Positions 40,066 to 47,775 of a stretch of 64,000 nucleotides of DNA are shown in pieces (the stretch's first letter is position 1; each line of letters starts with the position of its first letter). The position numbers and the translations under genes were made by a program. The notes beneath the pieces are model-generated. The model was not told the DNA's origin, did not search any database, and was given only the letters and a program-made list of their open reading frames with translations. The stretch covers positions 930,001 through 994,000 of the forward strand of contig NZ_AP024323.1 in NCBI RefSeq assembly GCF_018408855.1, read 5' to 3'. This stretch comes from Caballeronia sp. NK8. Lineage in GTDB: Bacteria > Pseudomonadota > Gammaproteobacteria > Burkholderiales > Burkholderiaceae.

Positions 40066-40920
40066 ATGAACACGAAGCGACTGTCTGGCATGCTGGCAGC
40101 GGCGTGCGTCGCGGCGGCGGCCCTCGCCGCCCATGCCACGAGCGCAAGCGCGGAAACCACGTTGCAGCGCATCCAGCGCACCGGCGAGGTGCGTATCGGC
40201 TATGCGAACGAAACGCCTTTTGCCTACACGACGCCCGATGGCACCGTGACCGGCGAATCGCCCGAGATCGCGAAGAAGGTGTTCGCCAAGCTGGGCGTGA
40301 AGAAAGTCGACGCGGTGCTGACCGAATGGGGCGCACTGATTCCCGGCTTGAAAGCCGGCCGCTTCGACGTGATCGCTGCGGGCATGTACATCACGCCCGA
40401 GCGTTGCAAGCAGGTCGCGTTCGCCGATCCGCAATACCAGATCCCCGATACGCTGCTGACGATGAAGGGCAATCCCAAGAATCTGCACAGCTATGCCGAT
40501 GTCGCCAAGCAACCGGACACGAAACTTGCTGTGATGGCAGGGACTGCCGAGCTGGGTTATGCGCGCCAGGCGGGCATCAAGGATGACCAGATCCTGCAGG
40601 TTCCGGACACCACCGCGCAATTGCAGGCCGTGCGCGCGCGCCGCGCCGATGCGGCCGTGGGCACCGCGCTGACGATGAAGGGTCTCGCAACGAAGGGCGG
40701 CCCGCAGGTGGAAGCGATCAGCCAGTTCAACGACGATCCGAAGCACACCGGCTACGGCGCGCTTGCGTTCCGTCCTGAAGACACCGACCTGCGCGATGCC
40801 GTGAACAAGGAACTGCATCAGTGGCTCGGCACCGACGATCACCTGAAGACGGTCGGGCCCTTCGGCTTCGACAAGTCCAACGTGACGACGAAGAAAGCGC
40901 CGGAACTGTGCGCCGGCTGA
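40066..40920 (+). CDS. ehuB: EhuB, ectoine/hydroxyectoine ABC transporter solute-binding protein
   Basis: A 284-residue periplasmic binding protein of family 3 with a signal peptide (MNTKRLSGMLAAACVAAAAL, cleavage after ASA near residue 29). Binding-domain blocks: GEVRIGYANETPFAYTTPDG, GALIPGLKAGRFDVIAAGMY, then DPQYQIPDTLLTMKGNP. EhuB proteins bind ectoine and hydroxyectoine through an aromatic pocket; several Phe, Tyr and Trp residues are available here. First gene of ehuBCDA, divergent from enuR. Start at the ATG with GGGAA upstream. Confidence 0.9.
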   Translation: MNTKRLSGMLAAACVAAAALAAHATSASAETTLQRIQRTGEVRIGYANETPFAYTTPDGTVTGESPEIAKKVFAKLGVKKVDAVLTEWGALIPGLKAGRFDVIAAGMYITPERCKQVAFADPQYQIPDTLLTMKGNPKNLHSYADVAKQPDTKLAVMAGTAELGYARQAGIKDDQILQVPDTTAQLQAVRARRADAAVGTALTMKGLATKGGPQVEAISQFNDDPKHTGYGALAFRPEDTDLRDAVNKELHQWLGTDDHLKTVGPFGFDKSNVTTKKAPELCAG

Positions 40921-40973
40921 ACGTCGCTTTTCTCCAGTGACGCACCGCGTCCAACTATCAGCGAGGAACCGTC

Positions 40974-41666
40974 ATGAGTGACCTCAATGAGCTTCTGCCC
41001 TTGATGATGAAGGGCGCGCTCGTCACGATCCAGATCGCCGTCATCAGCATCCTGCTCGCGATCGTCATGGCGAGTGTCGCGACGGCGTTGCGCGCCGCGC
41101 CCTATCGCGCCGTGCGCTGGGCCGGCAACGTATATGTCGAAGTCTTTCGCGGCACCTCGCTGCTGGTGCAGTTGTTCTGGCTGTTCTTCGTGTTGCCGCT
41201 GCCGCCTTTCAATGTTCAGTTGACGCCGTTCACGGTCGCCATCGTCGGGCTGGGGCTGCACTATGGCGCGTATGGCTCGGAGATTCTGCGCGGCGCGCTG
41301 CGCTCGGTGCCGGGCGGACAATACGAAGCGGCGCTCGCGCTGAACATGCCGGCGGCGGCGCGGCTGCGCCGCGTGGTGCTGCCGCAGGCGATGATCAACG
41401 CGCTGCCGCCCGCGACCAACCTGATGATCGAACTGCTCAAGGGCACTTCGCTCGTCTCGCTGATCACGCTTTCGGACCTTACTTTCCGCGCACGCCAGCT
41501 CGACGAAGCGACCTTCAAGACGGCGGAGGTATTCGGTCTCACACTGCTCATCTACTTCGTGCTCGCGCAGGTGATCGTCGCCGTGATGCGCGTGTTCGAG
41601 CGGCGCGTAAGCAGTCACGTCGCCATTCGTCGCAACAGCCGCGCCGTTCCGAGGGCTGCATCATGA
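40974..41666 (+). CDS. ehuC: EhuC, ectoine/hydroxyectoine ABC transporter permease
   Basis: A 230-residue inner-membrane permease of the polar-amino-acid (HisM) family, with about five membrane helices. It has FRGTSLLVQLFWLFFVLP near the start of the transport domain and the cytoplasmic EAA loop LGLHYGAYGSEILRGALR/VPGGQYEAALALNM before the last helices. It overlaps ehuD by the ATGA at its end, so translation is coupled. Role fixed by the operon. Confidence 0.9.
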   Translation: MSDLNELLPLMMKGALVTIQIAVISILLAIVMASVATALRAAPYRAVRWAGNVYVEVFRGTSLLVQLFWLFFVLPLPPFNVQLTPFTVAIVGLGLHYGAYGSEILRGALRSVPGGQYEAALALNMPAAARLRRVVLPQAMINALPPATNLMIELLKGTSLVSLITLSDLTFRARQLDEATFKTAEVFGLTLLIYFVLAQVIVAVMRVFERRVSSHVAIRRNSRAVPRAAS

Positions 41667-42331
41667 ATTCGCTCGGTCAACTCTTCGATGTGAAATATGC
41701 GCTGCATATCCTGCCCGAGCTCGCGCGCGCGGCGACGTACACGATCGGCATCACGCTCGTCGGCTTCGCGATCGCACTCGTGCTCGGCCTCGTGCTCGCA
41801 ATCATGCGGCGCAGCGAGTTCGCCCCGCTCGCGAAGACGACTGCGCTCTTCATCGAGTTCATCCGCAGCACGCCGCTCCTGATTCAGGTGTACGTGCTCT
41901 TCTATGTCGCGCCGCTCTACGGCTTCACGATGTCCGCGCTCACCGCGGGCACGCTCGGCATCGCGGTGCACTATGCGTGCTATGTGTCCGAGGTGTATCG
42001 CGCGGGTCTGAACGGCGTCGCGCGCGGGCAATGGGAAGCGTCGTGCGCGCTGTCGCTCTCGCCGTGGCGCACCTATACCGGCGTGGTTCTGCCGCAGGCG
42101 ATTCGCCCGGTGATTCCCGCGCTCGGCAACTATCTCGTCGCAATGTTCAAGGACACACCGGTGCTGTCCGCGATCACCGTTGTCGAACTGATGCAGCAGG
42201 CGAAGAACATCGGCTCCGAGACTTTCCGCTATCTCGAACCGATCACGATGACGGGCATCTTCTTTCTCATCATCAGCGTGACGTTTGCCTCGGGCGTGCG
42301 TCATCTCGAACGGCGCGTGAGGCTGCCATGA
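41663..42331 (+). CDS. ehuD: EhuD, ectoine/hydroxyectoine ABC transporter permease
   Basis: A 222-residue second permease of the same HisM family. It shows FIRSTPLLIQVYVLFYVAP and the EAA loop (VARGQWEASCALSLSPWRT). The start overlaps the ehuC stop by 4 bases. With EhuC it forms the membrane channel fed by EhuB and driven by EhuA. Confidence 0.9.
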   Translation: MNSLGQLFDVKYALHILPELARAATYTIGITLVGFAIALVLGLVLAIMRRSEFAPLAKTTALFIEFIRSTPLLIQVYVLFYVAPLYGFTMSALTAGTLGIAVHYACYVSEVYRAGLNGVARGQWEASCALSLSPWRTYTGVVLPQAIRPVIPALGNYLVAMFKDTPVLSAITVVELMQQAKNIGSETFRYLEPITMTGIFFLIISVTFASGVRHLERRVRLP

Positions 42332-42404
42332 TGGCTCGCCCTCGCGTATCGACCACTCCGACCCCGCTGGACGGCGCACGGTAATGCAACTCCAGGAGCA
42401 GCAG

Positions 42405-43229
42405 ATGAAACGAGATCTCGACCCGGCGCTTGGCGCGGCGGCACAGCAGAACGCGAACACGCCGATCGTGCGCTTTCGCAACGTCACCAAACGCTATGGC
42501 CCGCTCACCGTGCTCGACGGCCTCGATCTCGATGTCGCGCGCAACGAGAAGGTGGCGATCATCGGGCCGAGCGGCTCGGGCAAATCCACCCTTTTGCGCG
42601 TGCTGATGACGCTCGATCCACTGACCGATGGCGTCATCGAAGTGGACGGCGAACCGCTCACGCACGAGATGCGCGGCGGCAAGCTCGTGCCCGCATCGCC
42701 GCGACATGTGCGTCAGGTGCGCAGCAAGATCGGCATGGTGTTTCAGAGCTTCAATCTGTTTCCGCACATGACCGCGCTCGCGAACACCATCGAAGCGCCG
42801 ATGAGCGTGCTCGGGCTGTCGAAGAAGGAAGCGAACGAGCGCGCGCGCGAACTGTTGTCGCTGGTGGGCCTTGCCGAAAAGTGCAATCACTATCCGTCGC
42901 AGTTGTCGGGCGGACAGCAGCAGCGTGTCGCGATAGCACGCGCGCTCGCGATGCGCCCGAAGATCATGCTGTTCGACGAAGTGACCTCCGCGCTCGATCC
43001 CGAACTGTGCGGCGAAGTGCTCAACGTCATTCGCCGTCTCGGCGAGGAGCATGACCTGACGATGCTGATGGTCACGCACCAGATGGGTTTCGCGAAAGAG
43101 TTCGCCGATCGCGTGTGTTTCTTCTCGCAAGGCAAGATCATCGAGCAGGCGCCGCCGCAGCAGTTCTTCTCCGCGCCGCAGCATGAGCGCACGCGCCAGT
43201 TCCTGCGCGCGGTGACCGAAGCGCTTTGA
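42405..43229 (+). CDS. ehuA: EhuA, ectoine/hydroxyectoine ABC transporter ATPase
   Basis: A 274-residue ABC ATPase of the amino-acid import group. Walker A is IGPSGSGKSTLL, the Q-loop follows in GMVFQSFNLFPHMT, the signature is LSGGQQQRVAIARAL, and Walker B is IMLFDEVTSALDPE with the H-loop in MLMVTHQMGFAKE. Start chosen at the ATG behind AGGAG (giving MKRDLDPALG) rather than an ATG seven codons upstream. It is last in the ehuBCDA order, 73 bp after ehuD. Confidence 0.92.
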   Translation: MKRDLDPALGAAAQQNANTPIVRFRNVTKRYGPLTVLDGLDLDVARNEKVAIIGPSGSGKSTLLRVLMTLDPLTDGVIEVDGEPLTHEMRGGKLVPASPRHVRQVRSKIGMVFQSFNLFPHMTALANTIEAPMSVLGLSKKEANERARELLSLVGLAEKCNHYPSQLSGGQQQRVAIARALAMRPKIMLFDEVTSALDPELCGEVLNVIRRLGEEHDLTMLMVTHQMGFAKEFADRVCFFSQGKIIEQAPPQQFFSAPQHERTRQFLRAVTEAL

Positions 43230-43302
43230 TCAAGCGGGGTGTCGCGGTCCGATTATTGCTTCGCGCTCTCCGTATGGCCTATGCGTAAGCCAGGAGAGTG
43301 CG

Positions 43303-44862
43303 ATGTCCCCCACCCTGCATAAAGTCGCGCGCTTCGCGGATTTGCCCGCCGAGCGCGGCACACGCGTGAGCGTCAAGAGCGACGATAAAAACGCGAAGGA
43401 AATCCCCATCCTGCTCGTGCGCGACGGCGATGCCGTGCGCGCCTACACGGCCGAATGTCCACACGCGGGCGGCCCGCTCGATGAAGGCGCGATCTGCAAT
43501 GGACGCATCGTGTGTCCGTGGCACAAGGGCACGTTCGAGGTCCGCGACGGCAGCCTCGTCGAACCGCCGCCGCTGAAAGCGCTGACGCGTTATGAAGCGA
43601 CGATCAGGGACGGCGACGTGTATGTGTCCGCACAGCCTGTCGACAGTGGCGAGATACGTAACGAGCCACGCAACGCGAATCGGACCATGCTCATCGTCGG
43701 CGCGGGCGCGGCAGGCGCGGCCGCATGCTCTGCCCTGCGCGAGGCCGGCTTCGACGGACGCATCGTGCTCGCGGGCAACGATGCGCGCGAGCCGTACGAT
43801 CGCACATCGCTCAGCAAGTTCACGCTCGCGGGCGACATGCCGCCGGACGACGTCCCAGCGCTCCTCGAAGACGATTTCTTCACGAAATACGGCATCGAGC
43901 GCATCGAAGCGCAGGCCGTGAAGCTCGATGCGAATGCGAAGCGCGCCGAACTCGCCGACGGTCAGGCTATCGATTACGAAGCCGCGCTCGTCTGTACGGG
44001 CGGCGTTCCGAAGCCGCTCGATATCCCCGGCGCTACGCTGAAACACGTTCATCTGCTGCGCACGCGTGACGATGCGCGCGCGATTCTCGAATCGCTCGAA
44101 GGATGCAGGCGCGCGGTCATCGTAGGAGCAAGTTTCATCGGGCTCGAAGCGGCTTCTTGTCTGAAACGCAAGATCGACGTGAGCGTCGTCGCGCCTGGCA
44201 AGGTGCCGTTCGCGAAGCAGTTCGGCGAGCGCATCGGCGAGATGTTCAGGAAACTGCATGAAACGAACGGCGTGACGTTTCACATGAATGCGCGCGTCGC
44301 CGCATTCGGCGGTGGCGATACGGTGACGGAAGTGATCCTCGATTCGGGCGAAAAGATCGCGGCGGATGTCGTGATCGCGGGCACGGGCGTCGTGCCCGCG
44401 ACATCGTTTCTATCGGGCGTCACGCTCGCGGACGACGGCGGTGTCGACGTCGATGCCACCATGCTCGCCGCCCCCGCGCTCTATGCAGCCGGCGATATTG
44501 CGCGCTTTCCCTTGCCGCGCTCGGACCAGAGCGTGCGCATAGAGCACTGGCGCGTCGCGCAGCAGCACGCGCGCGTGGCCGCATGCAACATGGCGGGCAG
44601 CGCGCGCGAGTATGTCGGCGTGCCTTATTTCTGGACTTATCACTACGAGAAGACGTTCGATTATCTCGGGCATGTCAGTGAGCCGGACGCGATCGAAATA
44701 GATGGCGATCTGGACGCGCAGCACTTCATCGCGTATCTGATGAAGCATGGACACGTGGGGGCGATCGTCGCATGCGAGCACGACGCCGCCGTGTGCCGTC
44801 TTGCCGAAGCGATGCGCGAGCCGCTCACGCTCGACGAAGCGCGGCGCATCGTGAACGCCTGA
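43303..44862 (+). CDS. Rieske-ferredoxin / FAD-NAD(P)H reductase fusion (AIF-like)
   Basis: A 519-residue protein. The N-terminal Rieske domain (residues 1-105) has CPHAGG and CPWHKGTFEV with the Cys-x-His / Cys-x2-His set for a [2Fe-2S] cluster. The rest is a pyridine-nucleotide disulphide-type reductase with FAD motif LIVGAGAAGAAACSAL, a second NAD motif AVIVGASFIGLEAASCL, and APALYAAGDIARFP, plus a C-terminal dimer domain. It may pass electrons from NAD(P)H to an oxygenase. AGGAG lies before the ATG. It follows ehuA by 73 bp on the same strand, so it may be co-transcribed with the ectoine transporter, but a role there is only inferred. Confidence 0.82.
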   Translation: MSPTLHKVARFADLPAERGTRVSVKSDDKNAKEIPILLVRDGDAVRAYTAECPHAGGPLDEGAICNGRIVCPWHKGTFEVRDGSLVEPPPLKALTRYEATIRDGDVYVSAQPVDSGEIRNEPRNANRTMLIVGAGAAGAAACSALREAGFDGRIVLAGNDAREPYDRTSLSKFTLAGDMPPDDVPALLEDDFFTKYGIERIEAQAVKLDANAKRAELADGQAIDYEAALVCTGGVPKPLDIPGATLKHVHLLRTRDDARAILESLEGCRRAVIVGASFIGLEAASCLKRKIDVSVVAPGKVPFAKQFGERIGEMFRKLHETNGVTFHMNARVAAFGGGDTVTEVILDSGEKIAADVVIAGTGVVPATSFLSGVTLADDGGVDVDATMLAAPALYAAGDIARFPLPRSDQSVRIEHWRVAQQHARVAACNMAGSAREYVGVPYFWTYHYEKTFDYLGHVSEPDAIEIDGDLDAQHFIAYLMKHGHVGAIVACEHDAAVCRLAEAMREPLTLDEARRIVNA

Positions 44863-44872
44863 GCGAGCCGGC

Positions 44873-45496
44873 ATGGCGACGAAGCAACCCGGCGTCGAAC
44901 CGGAGCAGGCGCCCGCCTCGCTGGACGAATGCCGCCGCTGCGCGCTTTGGGAACACGCGACGCAAGCCGTGCCCGGCAAAGGCCCGCGTCATGCGCCGAT
45001 GATGATCGTGGGCGAGCAACCGGGCGATCAGGAAGACTTGCAAGGCAAGCCGTTCGTCGGGCCCGCGGGCGCGATGCTCGATCGGGCGCTCGAGGAGGCC
45101 GGCGTCGCGCGCAAGGACGTGTATGTGACCAATGCCGTGAAGCACTTCAAGTGGGAACCGCGCGGCAAGCGGCGCCTGCACAAAACGCCCGCGCAGCGCG
45201 AGATCGACGCGTGCCACTACTGGCTCGATCGCGAGACCGGCGATGTCGCGCCGAAAGTGATCGTTGCGCTCGGATCGACCGCGCTCAAGTCCGCGCTGCG
45301 CGATTCGAAGGCGACCTTGCAGGCGTCGATTGGACGCGCGATCGAGCACGAAGGACACGCGATCGTAGCGACTTATCATCCTTCATTCGCGTTGCGCGCG
45401 CCCGATCCCGAGACGCGCGAGCGTGCGTATCACGCGATCGTCGAAGCATTGCGCGCGGCGCATCGGCTCGTCGCGCATCATCGGAAAGAGCGTTGA
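44873..45496 (+). CDS. udgX: UdgX, uracil-DNA-binding DNA glycosylase-family protein
   Basis: A 207-residue member of uracil-DNA glycosylase family 4/5 with the UdgX-specific loop: GKRRLHKTP (relatives read KRRIH), whose histidine forms a covalent link with uracil-containing DNA. Motif A is GEQPGDQEDLQG, the [4Fe-4S] cysteines are in DECRRCALW, and motif B is ATYHPSFALR. UdgX proteins bind uracil in DNA so tightly that they stay attached. It starts 10 bp after the Rieske reductase gene, on the same strand. Confidence 0.9.
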   Translation: MATKQPGVEPEQAPASLDECRRCALWEHATQAVPGKGPRHAPMMIVGEQPGDQEDLQGKPFVGPAGAMLDRALEEAGVARKDVYVTNAVKHFKWEPRGKRRLHKTPAQREIDACHYWLDRETGDVAPKVIVALGSTALKSALRDSKATLQASIGRAIEHEGHAIVATYHPSFALRAPDPETRERAYHAIVEALRAAHRLVAHHRKER

Positions 45497-45506
45497 GGAA
45501 AGGCAT

Positions 45507-45878
45507 ATGGCAACGAGCAAGACGGCTTCGAAGAAAAGCGGCAAGCGTCCGAGCACGCGGCAAAGACACTCGCTTGCGAGCGCCCGCAAGAAGCCGACGC
45601 GATCGACGCACCGCTGGTCGCATCACGTGATGGAAACCAGCGATGCGATGGACATCCAGCGCGACATCTTCAAGACGGGCAACGCACAGGAAATCGCCGA
45701 CTCGCTGAAGCGCTCGTCCACACGCAGCACGCGCCGCAAGGGCTCGCCGTTTCAATCGGCGATGTCGATGCTCAATTTCTATATCAATCGCGCGGGGCGC
45801 AATTTGCCGAAATCGCGCAAGAGCACGCTGGAACGCGCGAAGAAGCGGCTGCGCGAGGCGTTCGGACGCAAGCCTTGA
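45507..45878 (+). CDS. DUF3175 domain protein
   Basis: A 123-residue, strongly basic protein. After a Lys/Arg/Ser-rich N-terminus, it carries the DUF3175 signature: RWSHHVMETSDAMDIQRDI, then SPFQSAMSMLNFYINRAGRN and a basic C-terminus (RLREAFGRKP). Function unknown; the charge suggests nucleic-acid binding. A long upstream frame is rejected, as the ATG has GAGGAAAGG 9 bases before it. It follows udgX by 10 bp and may be in the same transcript. Confidence 0.88.
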   Translation: MATSKTASKKSGKRPSTRQRHSLASARKKPTRSTHRWSHHVMETSDAMDIQRDIFKTGNAQEIADSLKRSSTRSTRRKGSPFQSAMSMLNFYINRAGRNLPKSRKSTLERAKKRLREAFGRKP

Positions 45879-45990
45879 AGGCCATCGTGTGTGAAAAAAC
45901 TGCCAGAGCCATGCAAGCCTTGCAAGCTTTCAAGGAACGTCGTTTGCTCTGCAGTGATGCGATGCAATCCCACACCGTCAGGAGCCTCGC

Positions 45991-47310
45991 TTGAGAACCC
46001 AGTCAAAACAACGCATACGCGCCATCGCGCTCGCGCTGATGCTCGCAAGCGGCTCAGCTATCGCCGACGACTACGCCGATGGCTTCGGCCCGAATCCATC
46101 CCTCCCCGCGCCGCACAAATCGCTCATGCCGACGGTCAACATCGCGCCAGCGAAGCCGTGGCCGCAAGGACAGAAGCCCACGGCGCCCGCTGGTTTCGAC
46201 GTGACCGCGTTCGGCGCGGGCCTCACACATCCGCGCTGGCTCGCGACGCTGCCCAATGGCGATGTGCTCGTCGCCGAAAGCAACGCGCCTGAGAAGCACG
46301 ATGAAAACGCCGGCATCAAGGGCTTCGTGATGAAGAAGGTCCAGAAGCGCGCCGGCGCCGCCGTGCCGAGCCCCGATCGCATCATGCTGCTGCGCGATGC
46401 CGATGGCGATGGCGTCGCCGAAACGCGCACCGTGTTCATCGACAAGCTGCATTCGCCGTTCGGCATGGCGCTCGTCGGCGACGATCTCTACGTTGCGGAT
46501 ACCGATGCAATCATGCGCTTCAAGTACGAAAACGGTGCGACGCAGATCACTACGCCCGGCGAAAAATTCATCGATCTGCCCGCCGGCGAGATCAATCATC
46601 ACTGGACCAAGAACATCATTGCGAGCTCGGACGGCAAGAAGCTTTATGTGACAGTCGGCTCGAACAGCAACGCGGCGGAGAACGGCATCGATGCGGAGAA
46701 CGGGCGCGCGGCGATCATGGAAGTGGATATCGAAACGAAACAATCGCGGCTGTTCGCAACGGGTTTGCGCAATCCGAACGGCATGTCGTGGCAGCCGCAA
46801 AGCGGTGCGCTGTGGACCGTCGTGAACGAGCGCGATGAACTCGGCAATGACCTCGTGCCGGACTATCTGACCTCGGTGAAGGATGGCGCGTTCTATGGCT
46901 GGCCGTACAGCTATTACGGACAACATGTCGATGATCGCGTAAAGCCGCAGCGCGCGGACCTCGTACAGGCGGCGCTCGCGCCCGACTATGCGCTCGGCGC
47001 GCATACCGCCTCGCTCGGACTCACGTTCTACGAAGGCACGGCGTTCCCGGAGCGCTACCGCAATGGCGCGTTCATCGGCCAGCATGGTTCGTGGAATCGC
47101 AAGCCGAGAAGCGGCTACAAGGTCATCTTCGTGCCGTTCGAGAACGGCAAGCCTTCAGGACCGCCCGAAGATATCCTGACGGGTTTTCTTTCCTCGGATG
47201 GCCATGCGCTCGGGCGGCCCGTGGGCGTCGCGGTCGATGCCAGGGGCGCGCTGCTCGTCGCCGACGATGTCGGCAACACCGTGTGGCGGGTCGCGCCCGC
47301 CGCGAAGTGA
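45991..47310 (+). CDS. PQQ-dependent sorbosone-type sugar dehydrogenase
   Basis: A 439-residue periplasmic beta-propeller protein of the sorbosone/soluble glucose dehydrogenase group, with a Sec signal peptide (about residues 1-25, cleavage near SAIA-D). Blocks: [76 protein letters not shown], and [17 protein letters not shown]. These enzymes use PQQ and calcium to oxidise aldoses or aldehydes. The start is a TTG behind CAGGAG at good distance, as no ATG gives a signal peptide. It fits the presence of a pqqA in the window. Confidence 0.85.
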   Translation: MRTQSKQRIRAIALALMLASGSAIADDYADGFGPNPSLPAPHKSLMPTVNIAPAKPWPQGQKPTAPAGFDVTAFGAGLTHPRWLATLPNGDVLVAESNAPEKHDENAGIKGFVMKKVQKRAGAAVPSPDRIMLLRDADGDGVAETRTVFIDKLHSPFGMALVGDDLYVADTDAIMRFKYENGATQITTPGEKFIDLPAGEINHHWTKNIIASSDGKKLYVTVGSNSNAAENGIDAENGRAAIMEVDIETKQSRLFATGLRNPNGMSWQPQSGALWTVVNERDELGNDLVPDYLTSVKDGAFYGWPYSYYGQHVDDRVKPQRADLVQAALAPDYALGAHTASLGLTFYEGTAFPERYRNGAFIGQHGSWNRKPRSGYKVIFVPFENGKPSGPPEDILTGFLSSDGHALGRPVGVAVDARGALLVADDVGNTVWRVAPAAK

Positions 47311-47769
47311 ATGGCCGCGAAGACACCGCGACGGCCGAGTCTGTTCGCGCTCGCGGAGCGGCAGATCATCGCGCTCTACGATGCGGGCGTGATGTCGCCC
47401 GCCGTGCTGCATCACGTCCTCGCGGCGTATGCCGACAGCGGCATCGACTGGAACGATGAAGGCACGCTGCAAACCGTCGATGGCCATACGGTGCAGCAAG
47501 CCGTCGTGCTCGTCATGATGCCGGGGCGTGCGTTGAAGAGTGCGAAGAAGGATTTCATGTCGGTCGTCGAGCATCTTGCCGCGAGCGAACCCGAGGCCGT
47601 CGAGGAACAAACAGAAGATGCCGAGGATGACGACGACTTGCTGGCTCAGCTAGGCGGCGACACGAAGAAAGCGACACGTGCAAAGAAAAGCACGCAGGCA
47701 GCCGAGCCGAAGCGCGCTGCGTTCAATCCACTCGTCGGCGCGCGCGCCGTGAAAGGCAACAAGCGCTGA
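47311..47769 (+). CDS. Hypothetical protein with acidic linker
   Basis: A 152-residue protein that begins immediately after the dehydrogenase stop codon, so translation may be coupled. Residues 1-90 look globular (LFALAERQIIALYDAGV, VLVMMPGRALKSAKKDFM), followed by an acidic run (EDAEDDDD, about 105-112) and a Lys/Arg/Ala-rich tail. No signal peptide. I do not recognise a family, so the function is unknown. Confidence 0.75.
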   Translation: MAAKTPRRPSLFALAERQIIALYDAGVMSPAVLHHVLAAYADSGIDWNDEGTLQTVDGHTVQQAVVLVMMPGRALKSAKKDFMSVVEHLAASEPEAVEEQTEDAEDDDDLLAQLGGDTKKATRAKKSTQAAEPKRAAFNPLVGARAVKGNKR

Positions 47770-47775
47770 GCGCGA

